Source: Zingiber officinale
Lineage: Eukaryota > Streptophyta > Magnoliopsida > Zingiberales > Zingiberaceae
DNA: 64,000 bases
Reading direction: 5' to 3'
Assembly: GCF_018446385.1 (NCBI RefSeq)
Contig: NC_055991.1
Span: 120,509,794 to 120,573,793 of the forward strand
How positions within the stretch are numbered: position 1 is the stretch's first letter; each line of letters opens with the position of its first letter. A program made the position numbers and the translations under genes. Shown piece by piece: positions 1 through 11,484 of this stretch. The notes beneath the pieces were generated by a model. That model ran no database searches, was not told where the DNA came from, and saw only the letters and a list, made by a program, of their open reading frames with translations.

Positions 1-716
1 CCTTCTTTTGTAGATGCATCCACTTCAGGATCTAGGGTCTCTCAATCGACTGCAACATCGAGAGAGAGAGAGAGAAAGACGTGGAAGGGAGTTGAAGGTT
101 CGCAATATTCAAACGACCCATGATCACTCTCCAGTTCCTCCCATCCATGATACTTATATTGAGAAATTACCTATACCTCTGCAGCGTTATATTTCTCATA
201 TATTGATGTTCAACCTGATGGTCATTGTGGATTCAAAGCAATAGCTGCATTAATTGGGTATGGTGAAGAAGGTTGGTTTCAAGTACGATTCGAGCTTATA
301 GAAGAGATTTAACAAAATAAGGATCTATATGATCAACTTTATCCAGATCAAAATTTGATAATCAATCTATTATTCTCATTGAATTGGTTCGAGCTGTGGG
401 CACCAGAAATGTATTGGATGGACCCTATGCCTTAAGAAATTGTCATCGCATCAAGGTACAATCTTGTACTGCATGCATTTGGTGAGAATGTTGGGAGTTG
501 TTTTACTCGCCATTAAGAACTCCTCCAGTTCCAAACCATGAGTGTCAAGAAATAGCTATTGCTCATGTTGGCAATCACTTCGTACAAATTTTCTTACATC
601 CTCATTACCCTGTACCACCATTCCAACGTGGTGGTGGCAACATTCATTGTGTGAAGCTAAAGGATGAGTCACTCATTATAGGACACGTGTTTATTTATGG
701 TACGAAGTAATAGAAA
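1..716 (+). pseudogene. OTU-type cysteine protease domain remnant (transposon-associated)
   Basis: The three forward frames together spell the C-terminal OTU-like domain found in plant MULE/FAR1-related transposon proteins. The catalytic-Cys block (DVQPDGHCGFKAIAAL) is in frame 1 from about 202, preceded in frame 2 by PLQRYISH. The His-side block (HVGNHFVQIFLHP) is in frame 3 at about 563-601, in an ORF that runs from 498 to a stop at 708-710. Frame changes near 195-200 and between 310 and 498, plus a stop near 310, show it is dead. The 5' part lies outside the window, so any upstream transposase domain cannot be seen. OTU enzymes cleave ubiquitin chains; the role of transposon-borne versions is unclear. 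The family call rests on both catalytic blocks being present in the right order. Confidence 0.72.
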
Positions 717-1470
717 CACCACCACCAAAAGGAGCAGAATTTGGAGGCAATATTGATTAAAATTTCTAGTTTTATATATTTTCATATTTTTTTATATTAT
801 TACATGTACTCTTTATTTGCAAAAAAAAATGTTTATTCCTAAGTTATGAATGTGTCCACTATTAATTGTTAGTATTTTTGTTATTTTTAAATATATAATT
901 TTTATTTTGATCCATATTTTTATACTTTTTTAAAATTTTACAAATAATAACTCCTAAAATTTATAACTAAAAATAAACATAAGATTATAAACATATAAAA
1001 AATTATTAAAAAAAATAAAACTGATAAAAAATTGATTAACAAAAAAATAAAATCAATAAAAAAACTTTAAAAATAATAAATTGAAAAATACAAATATTAC
1101 AAAAAAATAATAAATAAAATTAATTAAAAAATAAAGCTAAATAAAATTTATATAAAATTTAAAAATAAAGTATTGATAAAAAATAATAAACAAAATTGAT
1201 TAAAAAATAAAACTAAATAAAATTTATATAAAATTGTAAAAATAAAGCATTGATCAAAAAAATAATAAACAAAATTGATTAAAAAATAAAATTAAATAAA
1301 AATTAAATAAAATTGAAAAAAATCATATTGATAAAAAAATAATAAATTGAATTAATTAAAAAATAAAATTAAAAATGTATAAATATGAGAACTATTTTTA
1401 AACAAAATTAATTAAAAAACTAAAACTAAATGAAAAATAAATAAAATTAAAAAAATAAAAGGAAGGGGTT
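717..1470. repeat. AT-rich degenerate tandem repeat, no gene
   Basis: This is a long A-rich tract built from variants of 'acaaaattgattaaaaaat' and 'aaataaaattt', repeating loosely every 60-80 bp from about 1000 to 1440. I see no coding potential. The reverse complement of the same vocabulary recurs at about 30.64-31.14 kb, so this is a repeat family and not random AT drift. It is followed by GA-rich sequence. Confidence 0.6.
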
Positions 1471-1541
1471 GAAGTGTCATTTGAAAGGGAGAGAGAGGGG
1501 AGGTGGGAGGGGGTGCAAGCATCTCTCTTGTAACAACCCCT

Positions 1542-1544
<3 letters not shown>

Positions 1545-1595
<51 letters not shown>
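1545..1595. repeat. (AT)n microsatellite
   Basis: About 25 uninterrupted AT dinucleotides. Overlapping ORFs reading Ile-Tyr repeats on both strands are products of this microsatellite and not genes. Confidence 0.97.
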
Positions 1596-1598
<3 letters not shown>

Positions 1599-1749
1599 GA
1601 AACAGCTCTCCTGCAGAATTCTTGGTGCAGAACGGTGCGGCGTTGCTGACTTGGACACCCCACGTCAAATAAGTTAAAGGATTAAAATTGTGTTAAAGCC
1701 CACAGAGAGAAAACGCATCCTCTCCTCCCGCGATCTAGGGTTTCCTGTT

Positions 1750-2110
1750 GCTGATCCCTCTCCGCCGAAGCTCCTCCCTCTCTCTCGCCACCTCCCTCTC
1801 TCGCCGAGCTAGGGTTTTGCAGCCGCCTCCCTCTCTCGCGACGAGCAACTCCTTCGCCGTGGCACCTCCCTCTCTCACAACGAGCAGCTCTTCACCGCGA
1901 CGCCTCCCTCTCTCGCGACGAGCAGCTCCTTCGCCACGACGCCTCCCTCCCTCGCGACGAGCAGCTCCTTCTCTCGTGACGCCTCCTTCTCTCACAACGA
2001 GTAGCTCCTTAGCCGCGACGCCTCTCTCTCTCTCTCACGATGAGCAGCTCCCTCTCTCGCGACGCCTCCCTCTGCGACGAGCTCCTCCGCTGCAAGCTCT
2101 CTTGCTGCAA
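1750..2110 (+). repeat. CT-rich minisatellite, possible 5' leader of the GRF gene
   Basis: Units of about 36-45 bp of the type 'cctccctctctcgcgacgag' are repeated roughly eight times with drift. The open frame across it (1748-2185) is Arg/Ser/Pro/Leu repeat peptide and is unlikely to be a protein. A possible splice donor (CTCAG|GTTGCC near 2144-2150) follows, and a possible acceptor (TTCAG near 2824) lies just before the GRF-gene ATG. The block could therefore be a transcribed leader exon, but that is inference only. Confidence 0.5.
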
Positions 2111-2844
2111 CACGTGACTCTCCTCCCCACCGCTACATCCTCTCAGGTTGCCCTAAAATTCTCCAAGCTTGATATAATTTGTTAAGTATCTGCTATGACT
2201 TTGTAATTTCAACCAATATTTGATACATCAACCTTACCTATATGAGTATTGTTTGGGATTTTAAACACTTCTGTATATTTCTGTTAACCTATGGCTTTGT
2301 TAAGTATCTGTCCTGCTTTAGATTGTTTGACATACCTATATATTTATGTTTTTTTCCTGCTCGTGTAATTTTGCTTCTGTGATTTTTGTGTTGTTAAACA
2401 AAAACTTATATTAATTGTAGGGAAACTTAAATTGGTGTTTGCAAATTGATTTCATGCAAAGTTTCTCATATGGAAAAAGAAAACTCTATATGTAGTTTCC
2501 ATCACAAGTCCTTGGAACAATTGCTGGCATAGAGAGATGCAAGTAGCATTGTAGTTTAAAACTCTATATGTAGTTGCCATAATTTGTGTTGCAAATTTGT
2601 TTATGTTACATGAGATAGATATGTTTGAGAATGCTCCAGCATTTATAAATATGTTACTTGAATTGTAAGAAAACTAATATGTATAATATGTAGATTTGTT
2701 TGTAAGTGTTTCTTGGGACCTAATTTGATCAAATTAGGTTGAATATCTTCAGCATTTATAACCTTATGGTCTATGGAGTAGGTTTTATACGATTTTATGT
2801 CTTTTCTCATATTGGTGTTGTTCAGGTATAAGTAGAGAAAATTC

Positions 2845-3369
2845 ATGGCAGCTGGTTCTTCATCAGCATCATCTTTCACTCGACGGCATATGAATGACGA
2901 GCAATGTGAAGCTACCCACATATTATGTTATTGTGGATTACGAGCTATTCTCCAGACATCACAGACTAAATCAAATCTAGGAAGACGATTTTTTTTCATG
3001 TCCAAAATATAGAGTAAGTTATCGTTATATTAACACGGTCTTGTGAGTTTTTAAATTATTGAATTTTGATTAAGTTGATTTAAAATTCAGCAAAGAGGAT
3101 GTGACTTTTTCTTATGGCATGATCCAGAACCATCAGATAGAAGTAAGACAATTATTAATGAGTTGAAGAAGAATAACAAAAAATTAAAGTTAGAGATTAG
3201 TGAATTGAAGAAATGTGCTAGTTACGAGGGTGAAGTTGAATATAATGATGTTTTGGATGATGGAAACAACAATTATGTAACTATGCAGTTGAGTGATGAA
3301 ATATATTCATTGAATAGGAAATTTAGAGTTGCTATCATGGTAGTTACATTGTATGTACTTGGATTGTGA
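2845..3369 (+). pseudogene. Small GRF-type zinc-finger protein gene, frameshifted
   Basis: Exon 1 runs from the ATG at 2845 to 3013, then a 77-bp intron (3014-3090, GTAAGT...CAG), then exon 2 at 3091-3369 with a TGA stop. The domain reads CYCGLRAILQTS...NLGRRFF, then C-P-K-Y at the end of exon 1, then GCDFFLWHD in exon 2. This is the Cys spacing and GR-F / C-x-F-F-x-W-x-D pattern of the plant zf-GRF family. Exon 2 continues with a charged coiled-coil-like stretch and a hydrophobic C-terminal tail (VAIMVVTLYVLGL), as in other small plant GRF proteins. The two halves are out of frame by one base at a run of eight T (2989-2996); read literally, exon 1 hits a stop at 3010-3012. It could be a true pseudogene or a homopolymer error. 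Many plant copies of this family travel with transposons, and the OTU remnant lies upstream. Confidence 0.68.
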
Positions 3370-4201
3370 TTATGGGGATGTGGTTGATGTAACTTGTGTT
3401 GTGATGTTACTTGACATTGTGATGTAACTCTAAGTGGTGTAACTTGTTTTGTTTTGTGCTTACAATTTCAAGATGGTCCTATTACTGATCCTAAGCTTGA
3501 AATATTTGACTTTGGCATTTACATTCAAACTATTCAATGTTAAACCAAGAACTAAAATTGTACACTAGCATTTTGGATGGTCAGAGATACAAACGTATAA
3601 AAGCCCAAAATACAAATAAGAAATTTGATTAAACCTCACCGGTAAATACAAAATTTAACCCGATAATCACATGCCACACTTAAATTTGTAAAAATGTGAT
3701 TTTCTTAGCTCACTAAAATTTGAAAAACCAAACTCCGAATGCAAAATATTCCTATTTCAAAGATTAAGGTCAGTTCAGCTGACCGGGTTGAGAATAATGG
3801 ACTAGATAAACATAGAGCGACAAAAGAATGATGGACTAGATAAAGAGAATGGTTCAATCACTTTAAACTGATGGACTAAATCAAACCTCATAATTAACTT
3901 CATATGAAATTCATTTTTAAAACTTCTGTCCAATTACCTCGGTTATTTGAAAACTATAAAAAGTGAAGGAAAAAAATGTAAAACATTTCTATTAACTTTA
4001 CCGTCACTCTTCTGATATTCTCAATTATTTTCATCTTAATCATGTGCTAGAAAGTAGTATGACTGCCACTCAATGTGCATTCAGTTTTCCAGTATTAAAC
4101 TTGTACTAGTTTCATCAACTAGTTGGTGTACATGGAAGGCAAGCTCATCTCTTTCTTCTGAATTCATGAAATTTAGTTTTCTAATCAGTTTCTATTATTT
4201 T
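3370..4201. other. Intergenic, no gene seen
   Basis: AT-rich sequence with short internal repetitions of 'gatggactagataaa' near 3797-3875. I see no domain, RNA gene or clear element ends. Confidence 0.5.
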
Positions 4202-4367
4202 CAGCAAGCATTCAGAATAGTCCATGCCAGTAGCTAGTTGTATCAACATGTACCATTAGTATCAACATCAGTTTATATGATGGACAGCAAGCATTCAAAA
4301 TAGTCCATGCCAGTAGCTAGCTGTATCAACATGTACCATTTGTATCAACATCATGCCAGTAACTCAT
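4202..4367. repeat. 83-bp tandem duplication
   Basis: The block beginning 'cagcaagcattcagaatag' at 4202 recurs at 4285 with few changes, including 'gtccatgccagtagctag' and 'gtatcaacatgtaccatt'. It is noncoding. Confidence 0.85.
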
Positions 4368-4459
4368 GGCATTTTACATTTACATGAATTGTAAGATCAT
4401 GCCTGTAAATTGCATGTACAAAACACTTTGGCGCAAAGAATATTTCAAATGGACATGTC

Positions 4460-5300
4460 TGTTTTAGGCTGTCATAAAATGTTGTCGCAACCTGTGCAAC
4501 GAATCATCTGGAATCGGGAACCCAGGAACTTCCTCTTGCAAGCAAGACATGTACCCTGTAAGGGAAGAGAACTTATTATGATACTAATTCTTAGTAGAAG
4601 TGCAGTAAAAATAAGGTTGAAATCACTTCATAACAATAGTGAAAATAAGAGCTGCTAGTAAAAAGACAACCAAAAAGATCATAAAAGATACAGACTCTCG
4701 CTTCAATCAATTCCACTTCAGTGAAAATAAGACTTCACTACATTTTGCACTTTAATTAGTAACAACGAAATATATACTTATTCTATTCCTAAAACCTCAA
4801 CCTTTTAGGACAAAGTTCAACATATTTACTATGGTGCTAGAATAATTATGATGTTTCAAGAAACAATATTCAAATTTTAAACAATATTATCCCCAATTAA
4901 GGTTCATATGTTGGACTTAGATCAGTGAGTCCATTTGTAACAATATAAATGCATAGATTGGTCCCTTCTCACACAAGTAATTTTTGTCATAAGGGGTCAA
5001 CTAACATACTCAAAAAGCATCTATATATTCTATCATCGACTATTAAGACACTGAATATGGGAAATGCACTGTCACTTCAAAACTAAATGGAGGATAATTA
5101 ACATATAAAAAAACATCAAACATTTAATGCAATTGGAAATTACCTGAATAGCAAAATTGTTAGCAAGTGCTCCCATGAGAAGAGGAGCAGCAAATAGTAA
5201 GATCCAAGTAGCAAGGATAAAAATCTGAACAGCCATCCAGACAATGCAAACCAACAAAAGAAGACAGTCTGCAGTAACAGCAAGATAAAAGTATGAAACT
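4460..5300 (-). other. Possible gene fragment on minus strand: hydrophobic exon plus terminal exon, not recognised
   Basis: On the minus strand, about 5144-5280 reads a strongly hydrophobic segment (LLLLVCIVWMAVQIFILATW, then LLFAAPLLMGALANNFAIQ), ending at a good donor (ATTCAG|GTAATT). Further down the minus strand, a CCCTTACAG acceptor near 4561 opens a frame YMSCLQEEVPGFPIPDD...RLRQHFMTA that stops near 4471. The two could be the last exons of a multi-pass membrane protein gene, probably a truncated copy because no upstream exons are evident. I do not recognise the family. The exon assignment is inferred from splice signals and the low-complexity-free peptide only. Confidence 0.3.
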
Positions 5301-5410
5301 ACCACATGCATAGTAAACATGTACAGATTGGAAAATTCAACATCATGCATATCAAACAAGGACTTGGAGGATAGTCCATGTAAGGGCAATTTTTCTACTA
5401 AAACTACCAT

Positions 5411-6344
5411 GGATTAGGGCAATTTTTCAAACTTTACCTCTTCAAATGAGACTCGGTCCAACAAATCCCTCACCTTACTAATATGTGAAGGAATATTCCT
5501 CCACTTATTTATTCGTGCTCCTTCTATTTTGTATGATTTTTGGATTGGAACATGATCCAAAAATCATACCTGATTCATCATCACAAGTGTTAGATATTCA
5601 TACATATCCGCAAAATTTTTTTACATTTAACATCAAAAATATACTCTCTGCCAAAAGACCAGCAAAACCTTTAGGTAAGAAAGGTTGGTGTTGGCATGTA
5701 TTGTCTGATTTGATGAAAATATATCTCCAATCTTAGCTAATTGTAGAGCCATAAATTCATGGATGACTTCAACCTAATTGAATCAAAAAAATTCTCAAAA
5801 TCATATTCATCTACTATATCTATAAGACATAAAGGGACCTTATATGTACTAAAGAAAATAAGACACACAAATATATACAAAATATAGAATTTGTAAAATA
5901 ATAAAACATCATCTTCTTCTTCAACACAATTGGCATAAAATTTAAGTAACTCCTCAATTCTTGATCTGGTAGCTTTTTTTTATTTGAAAAGTAAGTTAGA
6001 AAGAGGTCACCCGATGCTTTAGTTGAATTTATCGGAACTAAAGCACCACAGTCTGCAATACCAAGCAACAATGAAACATCTCTTCTTGTGAAGGCAACTG
6101 ATACACCTAAAAAACTCAAATAATTAGTAATCTTTTGTGACCGTATCAATATTATATATGATAATATCATGGCAAATGAGGGCTTGTAATTATCTAATAT
6201 CCGGCCCAACGTTAGGCCTGATATTCAATCATATCAGATCCATGTTGAGCCTAATATGAGATCATTTCAGACTCTCGTTTGCCATGATTTACCAATAACC
6301 AAGACCATCAGCGGACCAATATAAATAAATATTAAGATTTTAAA
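5411..6344. other. Unassigned AT-rich stretch
   Basis: Several ORFs of 80-130 residues lie here. The minus-strand one at 5820-6209 contains FTRRDVSLLLGIADCGALVP, which has some look of a plant mobile-domain or transposon-borne protein, but I cannot place it. The last five bases are the left TTAAA target-site duplication of the next element. Confidence 0.35.
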
Positions 6345-9300
6345 TGTAACGACCACCCTTCTTACTACTATACTACTCTCTAAGGGTGACCGTTACTTAA
6401 CTACTAACTCTACTTAACCGGTATGATTGAAACCATAAGGAATCCCTACCGAAAAATTTCGATAGAGTCTCCACTGTACCGGTGACCTTAAACTGAGATA
6501 CAAACATAATATACATCAGCTACATGTGGCTGAAACATATATCAAACACACAAAAGAAATAACATCACCACGCAGTTTAATAAAATCAAATCATGCAAGT
6601 AATGAATAGCGGAAACAAAATAAAATACAGCTTCTTACTCCAAAATTTTCTTATCAACCTATATACATAATTAATCTAACAAATTCTTAAACTAAGTCCC
6701 AAGACTTCCATAGTCCTGGCATCACACACCATCCACGCCACCTTGTCGCCTTCTTTTGCTAAATCTTTTCCTTTCCTGTATCTGCAGTAAGAGGAAATGC
6801 AATCTATAAGCAAAATACTTAGCAAGCGCTATCTAACTTACAAAAATCTCGATATGCATGTACATATATCTATAACATGAATTAACTGAATGCTTACTGA
6901 AGACTACTCATGCTCTTCTAATAGCAAAAGAATAATGCATACTGGAATGCTAAACATGTAAAGCTAATCAGAATAACATGCTAGCATAAGGAAAACTAAA
7001 ACTTAACATGTAAAACTACTCATGCTCTTCTAATAGCAAATAAAAGTAAGCAAATCTAAATAACATGCTAGCATAAAAGAAAGCTAAACTTGCTGATTTT
7101 AAAACAAAGTGAAACTGTTGTTCTAAACTTATTCTTTTATTTCACTTGTTTAAAACTTATTCTTTAATGCTTTTATACTTATGTAAAAACTTGTTTTACT
7201 TGTTCAAAAGCTTATACTTATAATACTTCAAAATAATAATCAACTTTCTTCTTGGGTCCGGTAACTGTACTTGCTATGCACGCATCCCTAACTAGACCCG
7301 AGATAGCTGGTCCCGAATCTAGTAGGGTTTACTAGGTTATCTAAACGTAGGGACGACTATGGGAGCCCAACCCAAGGACAACTGAGAGTCCAGCATACTA
7401 GGTTATCTAAACCTAGGGACGACTATGGGAGCCCAACCCAAGGACAACTGAGAGTCCAGTACAGTGCCACTGATAAAAGTAAAATACTTGTTATCTTTTA
7501 ATACTTCTTAATATATAATGCCTCGGCATTTTCTTTAGCACCTTGTGTGCCAAAATCGCTAAAGTCTTGACTTTGGGATCTACTTAAGGCCTTGGTCTTT
7601 TTCTTTCTTTTCTTTATCTTTCTTATACTTGTTAATACTTCTAAAAGAATGCTTCTTTAAAAAGAAACTGAAATGTTTAAGCAACTTCTAACTTTGAAAT
7701 GCTTAAACCAAAAATCTACCTACTATGCTAATAAAATTCTGCATATTAAGCTTAACAAAAATCTGTTCTAAGATTGGAGTTCTGCATGCAACACTTATCA
7801 AAATCTGTAAGCAATACTTGTATAAATCTGCATACTGTGCTAACAAAACTGCACTATAAGCTTAACAAAACTGCACTATAATTCTGCACTACAAGGAGAT
7901 CTAAATCTCACTAAAATTCTACACTTCAAGGAGATCTAAACTGCACTAAAATTCTCACATGACAATTATAAACCTAGAATTTTAGATTCTAGTAATCGGC
8001 TGAGACCAAATGGAATCCTTGATATTGACACATCCAAGTACTCTAATTCTGAACATCAATTATGCCATTAACCTTATGGTCAGAAAGGAATTCTCAGTAT
8101 AAAATCTGTATTGATCAACATATAAATCTCTTTTCTCATCTTCTAAACTAACCTTCTACTCTGAACTTACTACTTGCATATCTAAATTTCTCACATACTT
8201 CTCACCTGTTAAATTCATTACATCAATTCAAATCATCTTTAGTCTTAATACATGATACTCACCAAAACAACATATTACATATGTTCATCTTCACTCTTTC
8301 ATCCACACTTCTGCACTAAAGAGATTACACTACCTACTTCATCATAAAATAAACCAAAATCACTGCCGGATCAACCTCCAATTAGCCTAATAAACCAATA
8401 CTTAATCCAAGTCATTCTATGTTCATTGCCTAATAGCAGAACAAAGGGAAACTAAAAGCTTAAAGAAAAATCTAACTATATACTTGGAATAAAAGACAGT
8501 TCGTTGCATAGATTTATATATAAACTAAAACTGAAAATCAGGAAAGGACTAAAATCCCTAGCTATTCCAGTTCTATACAAACCAATCAAACACCTCAAGG
8601 AAAAGATGATACTGCTATCAAAGAGTTGATACATGATATACTGGAACCAGAACTTAATGAGTCTACACATTCTAAATTATTTCCAACTAAGTAAAGCATA
8701 AAAAGAAGTTGTTGCTGTTAAACGTGATTTACTAGGATAAAACTTGGAGGATCTACTTATTCTTAACTTATTCCAACCAAGCAAAGAATAAAGGACAGAA
8801 TTGCTACTGCTATCACAAGTTGAAACATGATATGAATCACTTCCAACATAACAAAGCATAAGGAAGGAATTTGCTACTACTAAATGTGATTTACTAAGAA
8901 ATCTGTAACTAAAATACTATACTACGAAATCAATGAATCTAAAACCCATATAACACCTATTTTCATTGTCTAGCAGTGAAAATCCGAAACCCATAAACTC
9001 CTAATGCTGTACACAAAATCCGAAAGCAAGGACAACAAAGCACACTAGCTACAGGAAACCAATGGCACAGAAAAACTGAAATCTTAAAGCATACTACAGC
9101 AGCAATGCAAAGAGAAAATAAGCATTGGTCTCTTTCTATTATAGCTACACATAATCACCTAAAGATTAGGAACATGCACAATTTAATAAAATCTATTAGA
9201 AAGGGTGATGCCGTTAGCCCTTAATAAACGCATTGGCAGATTTCTGTTAAGAACCGAACATCAATTGTTCTATTAAGCAACGCATTTGCAGGTTTCTATT

Positions 9301-10043
9301 AAGCAACGCATTGACAGATTTCTGTTAAGCACGTGCTATTAAAAGGGTGATTGCCATGTGCCACGACAAGGGAACTAGATTATAAAACTGGGAAGTCCAC
9401 TACATGCTCAATTCATTCAAATATCTTCTCTTCTTCCTTATAAAACTCACAGTAGCAGCTTCAAACTCATTAATCTTACAGCTTATTCTGAAAGCTCAAA
9501 AGAAACTCAAATCAAACCCGGATCCTTTGAACCCCACAGCAGCAAGCCCTAAACCATAGCCCTTATAGTATAATTCAAATACTAGAAGAAACTAAACCCC
9601 TAGCAAATCCGAAATTTCCTCACGGCACATTCCAAAACACCAAAACAAAACTTCATAGCATACTCAAAAACAAGGAAACTCCAAATTAAATCCGAAACTA
9701 CTCTTACCGTAGGTGAGAAGCAACTCACCTTGATTCTTCTTGGACTTACAACCGACGGGAAGCTTCTAAGGTTTCGAGTGAGCTCCAAATCTTGGTCTCT
9801 TCTTGTGCTCACGACTCCTCCTCGACGCAAGGGATTGTGATAGTGAAGAAAATCCCGTGGAGAACCTTGGTCGGCCGTCGGAATCGTGCCCTAGCTGCTG
9901 CTGCGTTTTCGCCCGAGAGAAGCGCCGACGTCGCACGCGAGGAAGGAGAAGGGAAAAGCTAGGTCACGGAAAAATAATCAAGCCCTAAGTTCTCCTCTTA
10001 TAACTCAATATTCTGTTAACTTCTTTAAATAAATTTGCTACCC
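6345..10043. repeat. Left part of the long LTR, noncoding
   Basis: No gene is seen over 3.7 kb. It holds two imperfect copies of a ~120-bp block around 6895-7085 ('ctactcatgctcttctaata') and the 66-bp duplication listed separately. GC content rises sharply after about 9,700. Confidence 0.6.
7331..7460. repeat. 66-bp tandem duplication inside the long LTR
   Basis: 'actaggttatctaaac' starts at 7331 and again at 7397. Both copies carry 'ggacgactatgggagccc' and 'aggacaactgagagtccag' with only one or two differences. Confidence 0.93.
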
Positions 10044-10839
10044 TGATCCTGTCCGAATCGCCGAACCAAGGGACGTTGGGCACGTGGCGCTCTCCTAGTC
10101 GATGGCACAGGCCTCCGAAGCTCCGGCGATCCTGCACAGAAGTCGGGCCGGGAAGGGGTTCCCGGCGGCGACCCTCCGACGCTCAAGTCAGGTAAGTAGT
10201 GGAAAAAGGAGCTCCCAAGCTTGTAGAATGCGTACCTCCGGCGAAGTCTACGGTTCTTTATATAGGGCGATGAAAGAGCTCCTACACGCCTATCGAGGCA
10301 CGTGCGTATCCGCAGCCCATGCCTCGGTGTGTGCCTGTCAGAAAACTTACCTGACGCCATACTGCAACAGTCCCATCGCGCCTTCGATGGGACAACAAGA
10401 CACCCCGTTGTCAGACTAGGAGTATGGCTTAGTCATGTGACTTGACGGCTATCAGGAGATGTTCCTGTTCTCCTTTACCGCCGGCCGGGACGTACGTCCG
10501 GCCGGCTGGATGGAGAACATCGTCCGAACGGCCTTCATCCCCTGCGCCGGCCGGACGGCACGACCCTCACATCTCGCCTGTCGCTTGTGCTGAGATGCCG
10601 GGGAGACTTCCAGGCGAGTGACTTCCTCTCGGCTCTGAGACATTGTTTCATTGAGCGTCGGAACCCCAACCCGGTCAGGGCGCCTTTTACTACCGAATGT
10701 CCATTGGTCAGCCGATCGGCCTTATCCATTTCTTCCAAGTTCGGTCGGCTCACCCTTCTCCGGCGGGCTACTTGGCCATTTGACCTCCACGTGGCGTTGA
10801 CACCTCGTTAGGGGGTCCCCGGCTCTTACCACCGGATCA
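10044..10839 (+). repeat. 5' LTR of copy 1
   Basis: 796 bp, TG...CA. It contains a TATA-like 'ctttatatagggcg' near 10,256, followed by the region that matches the surviving 3' LTR from 10,271 onward. Several ORFs on both strands here are by-products of GC-rich LTR sequence. Confidence 0.88.
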
Positions 10840-11484
10840 CTTGCCTTCCCCTCGAGTCTAGTCGAAGGAGGCGAAGTCCGACTGACTGGACTGCCGATCT
10901 GACAGAACAACGATAATTGCATTGGGCCGCTCGGCTAGGTCTAATGATGCTCGCCCGTTCGGTGATATCTGGTCCGTGCCTTGTGGTCTCTTGGACTCCA
11001 TGTCCTATGCTATCCCCTACTATTCATCACATGCACTGCGCACGGTAAGGGGAGCTCATTAAATGCGGCCAGTATCCAGCTGACACGTGGAGATCATGCA
11101 TTTGTCAGAGTATGGCGGTGGCGTCACTTCCGATGGGACAGCCGCCGTTTGAAATGGACGGCTGGATGATGACCTCGTTATCGACGACCTGGATCGGACG
11201 GTGGAGGTTGCTCCCGGGCGGCGATATAAAGCCCGCGACTCCGTTTCCGCCGCCTTGTTGCTGCATCTTCCTCCGGCGCTCCTCTGCTCATTTTTTTCTC
11301 CGGCGACCTCGCCCCTCAATTCTTCGGCAACCCCCAGGCCCCCGTCGATCATCTTTCTTGCTCGTAAGACCCTCCTTCTCGTTCCCAACGTTTTCTTCTT
11401 TCTGTTAATCGTTTTCTTCAGTCGGTTTTCCTCCATTCCTTGCTTGAACCTTCCCTTTTGGTCCCGTATCCTTGTCTGTCGACA
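10840..11484 (+). other. Leader between 5' LTR and the internal gene, copy 1
   Basis: Begins 'cttgccttcccctcgagtc', which is also found just after the 5' LTR of copy 2. I could not match it to a tRNA primer site. A TATA-like 'gatataaag' at about 11,222 lies 260 bp upstream of the ATG and could drive the internal gene. Copy 2 has 'ctataaaa' in the corresponding place (about 53,008). Confidence 0.45.

Noticed and set aside
1398..1672. Four overlapping ORFs with Ile-Tyr repeats
   Set aside because: All are produced by the (AT)n microsatellite.
1748..2185. 145-residue open frame on the plus strand
   Set aside because: A translation of the CT-rich minisatellite (Arg/Ser/Pro/Leu repeats). The antisense strand is equally open, as expected for repeats.
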